Source: Anaeramoeba flamelloides (taxonomy: Eukaryota > Metamonada > Anaeramoebidae). Taken from it: DNA of 64,000 nt. The stretch spans positions 6,696,001-6,760,000 of the forward strand of contig JANTQA010000029.1 of NCBI GenBank assembly GCA_027625915.1, written 5' to 3'. This document shows, piece after piece, positions 35,201 through 47,984 of this stretch (position 1 is the stretch's first letter; every line of letters starts with the position of its first letter). The position numbers were made by a program, and so were the translations under genes. The notes below the pieces were generated by a model. It worked only from the letters and a program-made list of their open reading frames with translations, was not told the DNA's origin and made no database searches.

Positions 35201-38200
35201 GATACTATCCAGCGCATCATAGTTCTTGTTCCCGATCACCTCGTTGTGATAAATGTTGACGTTCGTGATATTGATCGTGAAATCGTCCTGGACCGTCATA
35301 CAGCTATCGCTCGCCAGGACGGCAATTTCCAAGAGCATGGAACAGGACTCCACGGTGCCCGTAAATCTCCGTTCTTCGGGAACGAAATCCAGCCAATTTG
35401 GTAGGGGATCGCCATTGGTCTGCTTGGCTTCGAATTCCAGCGTTTCGTACATGTCCTCGTTGACAAAGGTGTCACTGGCAAAGACATATTCAAATTCATC
35501 ACCGGCATTTTGCGCATGGTCCTCTAATAATTGCGACGAATTCACATAGGGATCGCTGTTCGTGAAGCCAAGTGTAAAGTCTGCTTGCAGCCCTGTACAG
35601 GTATCAGCGAAGAGCACATTAACCGTGTGATCGATACTGCAGCCCGGTGGGAACGTACCATTAAAGGAGAGGGTTTCGCTATCAAAATCGATCCAGTCCG
35701 GTAGTGGGTCGTTATTTAATTTCGCCTCAAAGGACAAATCTTCATACATGTCGTCATTTTCAAAGAGCGCGGGGTCCATCGCGAAATCGAAGGGCTCGCC
35801 AACTTGGAATTCCTGGTCTGGAATTGTGCCATTTAATACAGGATCGCTATTGAGCTTTTTGAAAATGAAAAAGTCATTCACACTCATACAGCTATCGGAC
35901 GCAATGACCTTAACTTCATAGTCCTCGGCACAGCCCCAATCCACTGTACCTATGAATTTCAATTCTTCGGGAACGAAATCCAGCCATTCTGGTAGGGGAT
36001 CGCCGTTATTCAATTCCGAGGCATAATCCAAAACATCATATAGGTCAGTGTCGTAAAAGGCGCCCTCATCAATGAAGAATTCAAAGTCCTCGCCGACTTC
36101 ATACTCCTGGGGTTCGAGGGGCACACTGTGGTTTCTTTCAACAACGGCATTTGTAATTCTAAAGCTAAATTGGGCATCTGATTCTGTACAGCTATCGTTG
36201 GCCACGACCACAATTTCCCATAGCTCACTGCACTGTAGCGGAGTTGTGCCGTTGAATTTCCTTTCCATGGGGTAGAACTTCAGCCAATCGGGTAGACTTT
36301 CCCGCGCGGCGCCGTTCAGCACATATGCGTTATACTCAATGGATTCGTAGAGATCCGCATTCGTCCAAATATCCTCATCAAAGATGTATTCAAAGTACTC
36401 GCCGACTTCATACATTTGGTCATCCAGAGGATCGCTGCCGTTTATGGTCAGGGGGGCATTCACAATTGTCACGCTGAAGGTGTCGTTAATGGAATTGCAA
36501 CTATCGCTTGCAATGACCATGACCTCTACAACCTGGGAACACTCCAGGGGTCCCTCCCCATCGATCAGCAGTTTGCCCTCGCCGGGGATGTCGACGAATT
36601 CCATCCATTCTGGTAGGGGCGATCCGCCCACCAGTACGACCTCGTATTCAATTTCCTCATTGCTGTCGTCGTTGATAAAGGTGCCCATCAAATCGATCTC
36701 AAAGCTCTCGCCGACTTCGTATTCGTGATCCATCAGGACCATGTCCTGGTAAATTTGGTAATTGTAGACCACAATCTCAAATTCATCAGTGGCAAAATTA
36801 CACATGTCCTCCGCCTTGACCAGGATATTCAGAGTCTGGTTACAGCCCCGTGGTGACGTTCCATAATAGTTTCTGGTTGCCGCATCAAATTCGAGCCACG
36901 TTGGTAGCGGATCGCCATTCGCGAGTGTCGATTCATAAACGAGCGTTTCCTTGGCTTCATCGTTTGTAAAGGTGTTTTCCGGGAAGGTATAGTTTAACTC
37001 CGTATCGTGGTGTACCTCGAGATCGGGAATTGAGCTATTCAGCACAGGTGGGTTGTTTTGAATAAACAATTCAAAGGTATCGTATATCGAATAACAGGAA
37101 TCACTCGCATTCACTGTGATGTCCCATACCTCTTCGCATTCTGGAGAGGTGCCAAAAAATCTTCTCTCCTCGGGGACAAAGGTTAACCAACTTGGCAGCG
37201 TGGAGCTGATCGAATATGTTATTTCCTCGTTGGGGTTATCTGTTGTAAAGGTGTCGTTGGGGAAGGTGAAATCCAAGAATTCATCAAAGAGGAATGTCTT
37301 GTCTGTAATCTGGTTGGCCAATACTGGGGGCTCATTGCCGACCAAGAGTTCGAAAGTGGTCGAAATTGTGGTACATCCGTCTGTCACCAGAACTTCCACC
37401 ACAAGATCAACGCCGCACAAATCGGGGGCAGTTCCCTGGTATCGTTGGGTGTCAGGGTCAAAATCGAGCCAATCTGGAAGCGGTTGGCCACTCGATAATT
37501 GTGAATCGTAACTGAGGGTTTCGTCCGAGTCTGTCGAGTTAAAGGCATCCTCGGGAAGGTAAAAGTCTATGGGCTCGTTATTTTGGAATACCTGGTTGGT
37601 ATAGTTTGCTAATTGCACCGGTGGGTCGTTTTCCACAATAAGCGCAAATGTGGTAGTGTTGAACAAACACGAGTCACTACATCTGACAACAATATTCTCT
37701 GTGAACTCACAGCCATCGGGCGCCTGGCCACTAAATGTCAGCGTGACATTGTCAAAGGCCAGCCACATGGGTAGCGGATCGCCACCTTCCAAATATGCAG
37801 AATAAGTCAAGCTTTCAAACGATTCCTTATTGGTAAAGGTACCAGATGGCAAAGTGAAATTAATGGGATCCTCATTGTAATAGGTTTGATCGACCGCGGG
37901 GATAATTACGAGCGGTGCCTGGTTCGTGATATTAACCAGAAAGATGTCATCAACCGTGAAACAGCTATCCTTAACCATGATTCTCAGAGACAACGTTTCG
38001 GGGCACTGCTCTGGCGCCTCACCCGTAAATGACAGCGTCTCATTGTCAAAGGCCAGCCACATGGGTAGCGGGTCGCCATTTTCCAACTCTACAGAATATT
38101 GGAGATCCTCGTTCGCCTCGGTGTTATTGAAGGTGTCGCTGTCAAGATCAAAGGCAATTGTTTGGCCGGCTTCAAATTTCTTATCTGGGATCACCTTAAA

Positions 38201-41200
38201 TTGCGTGGGCTCCATATTGGTAATTTTGAAAACAAAGTCATCATGAGCCACATAGCAGCTATCCTCCACACGGATTCTCATATACCAGCTTTCTGGGCAG
38301 CCACTGGGCGTGGTACCATCCAAAATAAGTGTTGCTGGGTTGTAATTCATCCAATCTGGGATGGGATCACCATTTAATTGGGCCACAGAAAAGGTCAACT
38401 CATCGTGCAGATCAACTTGATCAAAGCTATCCCCAATGTTGATCGCAAAGGGGCTATTAATTTCATACGTGTCAACTGTTCGATCAACATTAACCGCGGG
38501 CACCGTGTTAACCACCTCGAAGGAGAATATCGTGTCAACACCCGAACAAGAATCACGCGCCGTTACTCGTATGACATATTCCTCGGGGCACATGAATGGC
38601 ACAGTTCCAGAAAATACCACAGTCTCATTGTCAAAGTTCATCCAATCCGGAAGCGGGTCGCCATTTTCCAACTCGGCAGAATATTGGAGATCCTCATTGG
38701 CGTCTGCATTATAAAAGGTATTTCCGCCATCGTTCACCGTAAAGTTTTCGCCAACTTCATAGGAGGTATTCGAAATAACATTCAGGACTTCTGGCGGGGC
38801 GTTGATAATTTCCAAATAGAAAAAGTCAGAAGCAGTGTAACAAAGGTCCTTGGCAATTAAACTGATCTTAAGAATCTGTGGGCATTGTAATGGTACCAAT
38901 CCGTCATATGTTCGAGTCGTGGGAGTGAAATTTAGCCAACTGGGTAGGGGCTCGCCCGAAAATAATGTGGACTCATAGACGATGGTTTCCACAATTTCAT
39001 CATTTCCGAAGGCATTACTGGGGAAAACAAATTCAAAATTAGTATTGATTTCATAGGTTCGATTCACCAAGAGATGGTTCGAATATGGGGGTTCGTTGGT
39101 GATGTTCAACAAAAAGACATCATAAGCCGAGTCGCAGCTATCACTGGCTATGACCTTGATCATATATTCAGTTGAGCAATTGTCTGGCGATTCCCCACTA
39201 AATGTCAGCGTGACATTATCAAAGGCCAACCAATCCGGAAGCGGGTCGCCATTTTCCATCTCGGCAGAATATTGGAGATCCTCGTTCGCGTCCGTGTTAT
39301 TGAAGGTATCACTGGGGATCATGAAATTGACTGTGAGTCCGATTTCGTAAGATTTGTTCGCAATTTCGTTCGCAAGGACAACTTCACTGTTGGTGACTTC
39401 AACCCAAAAATCGGTCCACGCTGGATCATTCGTCTCACATTCATCATGCGCCCTTACAATTATATGTATACTTCGTGGGCATCCATATGGCGCCTCCCCA
39501 GTAAATTTTCTTTCAGCTTGCACAAATTCAATCCAAGTTGGTAATTCTCCCCCGTCAAACAATTCAGCGGAGTACGTCACTGTTTCAATAATTTCGTCGT
39601 TCTGGAAGGTGCTCATGTTGAAGATATACAAAATATTATCGCCCACTTCGTAAGTTAAATTGTCAATTCCACTCGTGTTTGTTGGCGGGTTATTAACAAA
39701 TTCCCATGTAAAGATGGAAACCGCGGGATCATTGGTTTCGCATTCGTCAAACGCGCTTACCTTGATTTCATAAAAAGAGGTACAATTATTTGGCGAATAT
39801 CCATCAATTTTTTTCAATGTCTCATTAAAAATCATCCAGCCTGGCAAGTCCGTGCCATCGGTTAAGGTGGCCGTATACATCAACTCTTCAACCGTTTCGT
39901 CGTTTCTGAAGGTGTCTGTTAACGCAGTACCCTCGGTGAAGGACACTTCAAAGTATACACCAATGCTATTGCTTTGGTTGGCAATTGGATCAACTAATTG
40001 GATCGGCTCATTCATGAATTTCAACTCAAAGATGTCCTCTGCCACTGGGTTGCTTTCACAGGTATCGTTCACCATAACTTTGATATCCAAGGTTTGTGAA
40101 CATGAGATTGGCACAGGGCCCGAGTAAGAACGGAATTCTGGATCAAAGGTTAGCCACGGTGGGAGATCTGAGTTATCGGCCAATGTCGATCGATAGGTTA
40201 CATCTTCATTCAGCTCATTATTGTAAAAAATGGTATCATTAATATCAAACGAATAGTTGTCGCCTATTTGAACTTCTTGATCGGGTATTTCATTGAGGAG
40301 TTGGACTGGATCATTCCTGACGTCCAACAGAAAGGTTAAAACCGCCGTACTGATACAACAGCTTGCCTCAACTTCAATTGTATACTGGATCGCACAGCCA
40401 GAGGGTGTACCGGTAAAGGTCTTGGTCGTCTCATTAAATTCAAGCCAATCGGGAAAGCTTTCGCCATTGATCAATTGCGCCTGATAGCTTAATTGGTCAC
40501 CTTGGCACTCAAACGCGTCATCGGGCACTTCGAATGAAAAGTAATCACTAACATTTGCCTCTTGATTGCCAATTCCCTGGTCAACCAAGGCCTCAACATA
40601 GGAGACGTTATAGATTGTGTAAAAAATACCCTGGTCGTCGCCGGGGCCCTCTGCGGTCCAAGCGATCATGACATAATTCGCATCGTTCACTAGTGATGCA
40701 GAAAGCACAGGCTTATTTTCAGCACTGAAATCTGCGTCTGTGATCATGAACTCTTCACCTACAATCACATTATCGGGCGAATATCTCTTTGCATATATTT
40801 TGGGGTTGTAGAAGTCCCGATAATCCTTCCAGACGATCACAAAGCCACCATCACTTGTACCAGTTACCTTGGCCTGTTCTTGGTTGTTAGCTGAGGAGTC
40901 TTGGTTGACAAGTACAGGGCCATCTGTGACATTGTTCCCGTCACGATCAACGACAACCGAATAGATTTCATATTGGTCTGGACCGTTGAATGACGTCCAA
41001 GTGATCACATAGCCAGCGTCTTTTAAATTTGCAATTTGACAGTCAAACTCTCCCAACGCAAATGTTGGGTTGAGATGTTCGTTTCCACCAACAGGTATCA
41101 TCGCTTGCGCATCGAATAGTTGGTAATAGGTCTTTGTGAGTAGAATTCGCGAATCTTCCCAAATCATCATAAACGTGGATCCCGGCGTGCTGTCGTGCAT

Positions 41201-42164
41201 GTGCGTTGCAATTTTGATATTACGCTGGTGCTGGGTATCCACTCCTGTATTCACCTTGTAATTGACACCCATCGTGCTACCATTTTCGTGATAGAATTGC
41301 GCATAAACATCCGAATTTGTTGGGCCATTTCGGGAATCAGTCCATGCAATGACCCACCCACCATTAGGCAAACCGGCAACGTAAGGATTGTATTGATCAA
41401 AATTGGTATCATCATTGACAATCGTTTCCGTAATCGCAATGGAACCATTGGCAAAAAACCTTTGGAAAAAGATATCAATTGAATTTGTCCCATTCGAAGC
41501 ATATACCACAACCCACCCACCATCTAACAATTTGCCCATTTTCGGTGCTTCGGAATCATCATTATCGCTCTGTGGGAAATCATCGTCGATCCCATCATCT
41601 ATCCCATCAGATCCTACATGTTCGCCAAATTCATCGAAACGTTGACCATAGATCGTCGATCCCGTTCGGAAATCTTCCCACCCCACAATCCACCCTTGAT
41701 CTTCCAAATTAATGATCGCCGGATTCTTTTGTAAAGCTATTGAGGCGTTATTTACAAGCCCAAAGTCTCTCACAACAGCTGGTGTACATTGCAAATTGGC
41801 TTTTTTGGTTTTTATTTTTTGAGTTTTGGTATCAAATTTTATGTTTATGTTTTTATTTTTGTTTTTGACGAAAAAAGAGATTAAAAAGATTAAAATGATG
41901 AGCAAAGAATGTAAAGTAATAAAAATATAAACAAAACAACAATTATAAAAGAAAAAAAAAAAAAAAAAAAAGAAAGAAAAAGAAGGGTTAGTTTTTTTTT
42001 TTTTTTTATTATTTTCTTCTTTTTCCAAAACTACGAAAAATTTATTAAAAATTTTTTTAGAAAGTGATTTCAAGTTTTTTTGTGAAAAATTAATTACCTT
42101 TTGGGATCAAAAAAATCAAGATCAAAGTTAATAAAAGAAATGTCTTCAATTTGAGATCTTTCAT
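32246..42164 (-). CDS. Giant single-pass surface protein with 27 CADG / putative-Ig repeats (about 3,206 residues)
   Basis: Two exons on the - strand: 42164-42098 (signal peptide MKDLKLKTFLLLTLILIFL) and 41799-32246, joined across a 298 bp GTAATT...AAAAAG intron, phase 1. Residues about 25-420 hold several 'GGWV(I/V).W.D...' blades resembling repeats of bacterial RTX-type adhesins. Residues about 420-3100 are 27 units of about 100 residues (dystroglycan-type cadherin-like/He_PIG), each with a 'PxWLxFDxxTxxFxGxxP.GC' core and a later 'A.DSC'. Then come one membrane helix (LIAALASVTGASFLLFGFIAY), an RRKKK stop-transfer and a 70-residue acidic tail with a run of Asp. A likely adhesin or receptor with an extracellular rod. 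The coding region is about 42-58% G+C in sampled lines, far above its surroundings, and its 9.55 kb main exon has no intron. The open frame runs on upstream of 41799, but without an in-frame ATG. Confidence 0.85.
32344..32367. repeat. GTC trinucleotide run coding for Asp in the cytoplasmic tail
   Basis: A run of about eight GTC/GAC triplets encodes consecutive Asp residues after the membrane helix of the giant surface protein. Likely length-variable between strains. Confidence 0.6.
32560..40600 (-). repeat. 27 tandem coding repeats of about 300 bp (CADG units)
   Basis: Counted from the 'P-x-W-(L/I/M)' cores. Unit length is about 95-105 codons. Nearly every unit has one Cys after the 'G..P' turn and a second in 'DSC'; the most membrane-proximal unit lacks the first Cys. 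Several neighbouring units are closely related (LPDWLAFDNVTLTFSG and LPMWLAFDNVTLTFSG), pointing to duplication by unequal exchange. Confidence 0.8.
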
Positions 42165-43019
42165 TTCAATTGAGGTAAAATGTAAAAAGTGAAATGTAAA
42201 ATGAAAAATCCAAACTTCAAGTTCCTTTTAAGGTTAAAAAAAAAAAAATGATTTTTATTTATTTCTCTTCAACTGAAAAGTTAAAATCTTTTTGCTATTT
42301 ATTCATCAAATTAAGAGCGGTGTGTTGACTTTTACTTGGTTTTTCGGATAATATTTAATTAATAATTTTTTTTATTTAATTTTAATCCTCAATTTATTAA
42401 ATTTCTGAAAAAAATTTCTGTCTTGTGTCATGCAATATCTGAATAATTAGACTTTTTATAGATTCCTCATTCATTAGTATTAGATTATCTCTAAAGATTT
42501 ATTTTGATCCCATTTAACTTAAAAATTCTGAAAAATATTTCACTAAAAATTTGAGACGACATATTCAGACCAAGACGCAAGTCTTTCATTAAAATTCACT
42601 CTTGTCCAAAATTATTATATAAAGTCAAGATCTTTTTTTTTTTTTTTAAACATGCATTTAAATTTTAATAATTGATATTAATTAAAAACTTTTCAAGTCT
42701 CAAAAGTGTGAAAATAATATGACAAAAAAATCCATTTTTTTTTTTTTCTCGAAAAAATAATTATTTTAAAGTTATAGGGTGGTTTAATGGTAAAAAGTAA
42801 TTCAGACGATTGGATAAATTTTAAATTTTAAATCATTTTAAAAACCGATCACTAAAATTTTTCCAATTTTTTTGAGAATTCAAATAAGCTAATTGATTTA
42901 CTTTTATATTTTGCATTTTACAAGAATGATAATTTTTTAGTTTCAAGGCCAATAGTTGAATTGATTGAATTAAAGGTGGTTTATTGAGAATCTTTTTGAT
43001 TCTGTTTCATTTCATACAG

Positions 43020-44950
43020 GTTCACTTGGACGTATTTTTTGATAGCTGGCTTTAAAAATATTCTTTACTTATTGGGGTTTATTGTTTTTCATAAAACGAA
43101 ATCAACCCCCTTTGGTTAGTATTGGTAAAGAACTCTTGAGACCAATTGACTCTATGGATAACCTGTGAATTTGAAAAAAAAAAATTATTTACTTCTAATG
43201 AAGGCAAATGAATAATACACTTTTGAATTTTCTCTAATTAATTTTTAAATTATTTATGACTTGAAGGACATTTATTCAAACAGTCAAACAGAAACACTAC
43301 CATTTGGCATTCCATTACACCACTGCTCAATTTAAAAACTTCGTCTCATAATATCAGTCTTAATCTTAATTTTGTAAATTATGTTCTAATCAACCAAATT
43401 AGTTTCAATCAAATATTACAACTGGTTCGATTGGGTGGTTGTTAGTCAACCTAAAGGCATTTCTTGATTTTTTTTCTATTTTTCAGTTGAAAAATCAGAG
43501 TTGTTTGTTAAATCTGAGTGTATAAATGGAAAAGAAATCAACTTTAGAGACCATGATCTCTGAAACTTAGTTTTGGTTGTTTGAAAAATCTAAAATTAAC
43601 AAGGTCTGTTTGAGTTGATTTTTTTGGAAAAATCAGAAATAAGTTTGATCTAAGAAAATCTTTCGGAATATTTGATAAATGATCAATTCGCTTTTAGGTT
43701 TTTATTATTGGATTAGCAAAGTGAAAAGTTTGACAGACCTTTTTTGAAAAAAAAAATCTACCAAAAATTTCATTTACACTCTTTGAAAAATCAAAAATTA
43801 TCATTTCTTTGAATTTTTAAAATGAATTTTCAGAAGTGAATTTGTAAATAAATCAAAGTTGATTTTTTAATCAAATACAATTTATTAGAGAATTTAAAAA
43901 AAACAGGTTAAAAAAGTTGAGTTTTCAGAAAATATTTTTAAAAGTCTGGTTTATCATTAGTTCGTTCTTATTATTAACTGAGTCATCACCTGTGAATAAA
44001 AAAATTGAAAAAAGTTTTTTAAAAAAAAATTATCACTTAATTTATTTCCCCTCTATATTTTGAATAAATGCCAACAATTTTCCAAAAGATGATTTTAGGA
44101 ATTTAATTGTAATCAAGACTAACTTTTGGTCACTGATCCGTTAATTTTGAAGCAATTGGAATCAAAAAATCAAAGTCTTTATAAAATATTTGAAATTCAT
44201 TTTCTGAAAACTACACCCAGATAATTTGAACTTTTAAAACAATGTAACCTCTTTTTGTCGTCTATTTCCAGTCAAACTAATCAAAAGTTGTAATTTTTTT
44301 ATTGATCCCTTACATAATCAATTTTTAAATAATTATGTCTATTGAGCTTCTTTAAAATTGTTCAGAATTAGAGAATGGAATTTAAACATTATGGCTAACT
44401 CATTTTATGCAGTTTGAGATAATAGTTGACAAAAGACTTTTTGTTAGAACTTGTATAAAACAGTTTATTCTCAAAATCTGTTCAAATTTTCAAAAAGATA
44501 AGACTCCAAGTTTTCAGAAGTGTGAACCAAATTTCTTCCAAAGGTAAGCCCAAACAGTTTTGACAATGATTTTGGAAAATGCTATCATTTGGAATATTGT
44601 TTTTAATTTCTCAATTTTGATCCAATTCATAAATGAAATTTTTGATCCTTGTGATGAAGATCAGTGTCAGTATATCATCTTCCAAACCAATTTGTGATGT
44701 TCTTTAGATTATTATCCGAAATAGGTGATGAGTCTAAAAGTTTTTTGATCTGACAAAACATTTAAAATAAAATTTTGCCGTTTTTTGAAAGTATTTCCTT
44801 TTTTGATTACCATAAGAGTCTTGATTTTGTTTTTATTCATTTTGTTTGAAAATCTTGTTAATTTTTATTTTTTTTGTCTTGAAATATTAATTATTTTGGT
44901 GAAATCTACTTTTTCAAAAAGTAAAATTTTCAATTTTCTGATCTTCTAAT
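43020..44950 (+). pseudogene. Exon-like pieces of a possible seven-transmembrane receptor relic
   Basis: Three pieces on the + strand look coding. Piece 1 (about 43021-43164) has a hydrophobic helix followed by IKRNQPPLVSIGKELLRPID, then a GTGAAT donor. Piece 2 (about 44518-44693) has IIWNIVFNFSILIQFINEI followed by FDPCDEDQCQYIIF, then GTGATG. Piece 3 (about 44792-44950) has YFPFLITIRVLILFLF. This order recalls protist G-protein-coupled receptors of the RGS-linked type (basic 'R..PPL.S' loop, second helix, Pro-Cys loop). The frames do not join cleanly: reading frame appears to slip near T runs in pieces 1 and 2. It is most likely a decaying gene; sequencing error is possible. Confidence 0.35.
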
Positions 44951-45245
44951 TGTAAAAAATAAAACAAAAGCTTCTGGAAAAACATTTAAATAGCTTTTTT
45001 ATGAAAGATTAAGGCTCACAAAAAAAACAACTTATTCCTTAAAATCAACAATTTCGTTTTGCAAACATTTTTCGGAACTTTGATCAGAAAATATTGTTTA
45101 AGGAACTGGTATTTTTTCAAAATAAAAAATGAGTATTGTAGAGATCTTTGTATTTCAATCAAAAGACCGTTTTAAAAAATATGGGCTCACTCAAAATTGA
45201 AAATATGCAAAAAATCTTTACAATTTTTCGTAATTTTGTTTTATT

Positions 45246-46682
45246 CTTAAGGGATAAGTTTCTACTAAGGAGAAGCCTAAGATCAAATTATGTTATTATT
45301 GAGCCAAATCAGATTAGTGGTACATGGTATAAATGTCTCTAAATAATCGATTTGTCAAGTAATAATATTTGTTGATCTCATCAATTAAAAATGATCCATT
45401 TATGAATAAAAAAGCCCAAGAATTTCAGAAAAAAATCTGCATTTCGCAAGAAATTTAAAGGTTGAATTATCAATATTCAGACCCCAAGGTTCGAAAATAT
45501 CTTTTTTAAATTTGTTGCGGAATTTAGATTAGTCGCTAAAGCATTCAATTTTTTTAAAAAATAAAATCATTAGGTAACGAATAGGTTATTTTGACAAATT
45601 ATTTCAGAAATTTTGGAAATTTATTGATGTTACAATTAGCTTTATAAAAAGGAAACACAACTAATAGGTCTTTGGGTTTTTATGTTGAGGGTTATTGAGT
45701 TAATCTTTGAAAATAAAAAATTCTAAATGCTAAAGTGGTATAAATAACCCGTGTTGACAACCTTTTACCAATTACAAAAATTTAACTCTAGTTTTTGTTT
45801 TCAGACTTTGATATTTGAAGATAAGAAGACACAAATATATTCTTGGTTCGGATTTAAATTGAGCTTAGAGGTTAGATATTTGATTAATCAAAATGGATCA
45901 ATAATATTAAATGTTTTTGTTTCAAAAATTTCATCATATTTACAAAATTTTTGAGATAAAATGTTTTTTTTAGAAGAAAACTCAAAAAAATTAAATTATT
46001 CTCATTTTTTTTGTCAAGATATGATAATTTAATCTTACAATATCTTCAGAATTCATTTTTAAAAGTTATTTAAAGAACCATATTTCTTGTTTATATAATC
46101 TTGCCATCCCATTGATTTGTATCTTTTATTTCAACAGCCAGCCAATATTTTAGGCATAAGTTAAATTTTAGTACTGGGTTATAATAAAAAAAACGGGCTA
46201 TTGTAACCACTGTAAAAAATTTAATTTTTTTAAAAATTATATTAATTAACCAATAGATTTTTTTGACAAATTATTTACGAAATATTGGAAATATATTGAT
46301 GCTACAATTAACTAAATCAAAAGGAAACAAAACTAATCAATCTTTGTTTTTTTATGTGGATAGTTATTGAGTTAATCTTTGAAATTAAAAAATTAAAAAA
46401 ATAGTTACTTTTGGAAGTTCTAAATATGAATTATTATATACTATAATACTATCAATTTGAGTTTCTATTTTTAGATTTGGAAAAGAAATTAAAAAAAAAA
46501 TTTCCAAAAAGAAAATTTTTAATAGTAATCCTTTGTAAAAAATGTAATAATTTATTGTGCAATAAGATTGATAATAGATTTTTTAAAGCTATTTGAGCCA
46601 TGGTGTACTAATATCCTTTATACCAAATTGCAATATACATTGATTATAGAGAAATATATGGTGACACTAATCCATTAAGAAC
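45246..46682. mobile_element. F-family element, long copy
   Basis: Left end CTTAAGGGATAAGTTTCTAC; right end reverse-complemented CTTAATGGATTAGTGTCACC. The interior matches 9661-10423 (CATTTCGC..GAAAT; TTACAATTAGCTTTATAAA). A segment of about 200 bp near 45530-45730 is repeated near 46210-46420, so this copy carries an internal duplication or a second nested copy. Confidence 0.5.
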
Positions 46683-46939
46683 TAAGAGTTGAACAAATTA
46701 TATGGCCGAGAGCGAATTTTGAAGTGACTAAATTTATATCTCATAATTCAAAGAGTTTCTAAATAGACCTGTAGATAAATTCATTAGATCAATTTCCAAC
46801 TTAATTTAATATTCAAAAATTACATAAAGAGTCTCTTTAAGAAAAAATGAGGAATAAAAAGGTGAAGAAATAAAGGTTTGATAAAATAAACTATATTAGA
46901 AAAATTTGTACACACTTAAAATATTTTACAAACAATAAT

Positions 46940-47432
46940 TTAGTTTTCTCAAAAAAATTTAAGGTATGATATCAAAACTTAATTTTAAATCATTTTTAAG
47001 TTACCCAGTATTAATGTTTTTGTATGTAATCATTTTCATCCAAACAAAAGAAAAATATATTATGCATAAAAATAAAAATCTCTGATCCAAAAAAATCAAA
47101 TGAGCTGAACAATAAATGTCTTTGTAAATTTATTGACATTTTACAAACAATTATCGATCGATAAAATGGTTAGATATCATCTAGTAATAGTATGTAATTT
47201 TTTGTATTTAACAAACTCAATTTTAACTATCTATCAATCATTGAAAAAAAATACAAGCTTAACGAAACAGATTTCGAAACTGGAAAAAATGAACGGAAAA
47301 AAAAAGACAAAAAAAGCCAAAAAATGAAATTGTTTGGAAAATCAAAATTACTTCCAAATTGAATGAAACTGTAGTATTTTTATTCTTTAAACTGTTATAA
47401 AAGTGTCCCCAAATTTGTACTTTAGTTTATTT
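46940..47432. repeat. D-family repeat, copy 3 (lacks the C insertion)
   Basis: Runs from AAAACTTAATTTTAAATC through TTGACATTTTACAAACAATT to CCCCAAATTTGTACTTTAG. At about 47190-47230 it reads straight through the point where copy 1 is interrupted by the C element, so it shows the empty site. Confidence 0.55.
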
Positions 47433-47947
47433 AGTTTATGTTGAAGGCACCAAACAACTTTTACAAATATTAATTATTTTTTCTAATTGAACTTCGAAGA
47501 AAAAATAAGAAATAAGTAGAATAATAATTTTAAAAAATGCTTGATATGTATGTTGTTAAACTAATTATAGATGATAATTTTCTTAAAAATTGAAAAAATC
47601 AAAATTTTAAGTATTATTTAAGAAGAAAAACTCGTTAATTTTGATCTTCGATCAAAGATCACATAAATTTTCAATAGAAACCAAGATGCTTTTTCTACAA
47701 TCATTTTAACAAGTTCAATAACATTAAAATATCATATTTTTATTTCGAGAATATATATCTTTTAATAAAAACAAATAATTGTAAAACCATTAGATATCGA
47801 AAAAATATGTAAAGAAAAATCTGATAAAATGATTGAAATTTTGAAATTTTCCAAAATAATTTTTTTTCTTCTATTATCCATTTGGACCCTTATAAAAACA
47901 TATGTTTCACATATTAAAACTGAGATCCTTTAAAGGGAAATAGTTTA
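47433..47947. repeat. C-family repeat, copy 3
   Basis: Begins TAGTTTATGTTGAAGGCACC and ends CCTTTAAAGGGAAATAGTTTA. The interior matches 1425-2118 (AAATAAGAAATAAGTAGAATAA; TTTTCTTAAAAATTGAAAAA). It directly follows a D repeat. Confidence 0.45.
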
Positions 47948-47984
47948 ATTTCTAGTTTTACAACTGAAATGGATGCTATAACAG

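Noticed and set aside
32460-41712. Many + strand open frames of 60-220 codons opposite the giant surface gene
   Set aside because: They are shadows created by the higher G+C and repeat structure of the - strand gene; their products are low-complexity and repeat with the period of the CADG units.
42071-42073. Upstream TTG as start of the giant surface gene
   Set aside because: Non-ATG, gives a poly-Phe N-terminus, and a better signal-peptide exon with matching splice phase exists at 42098-42164.
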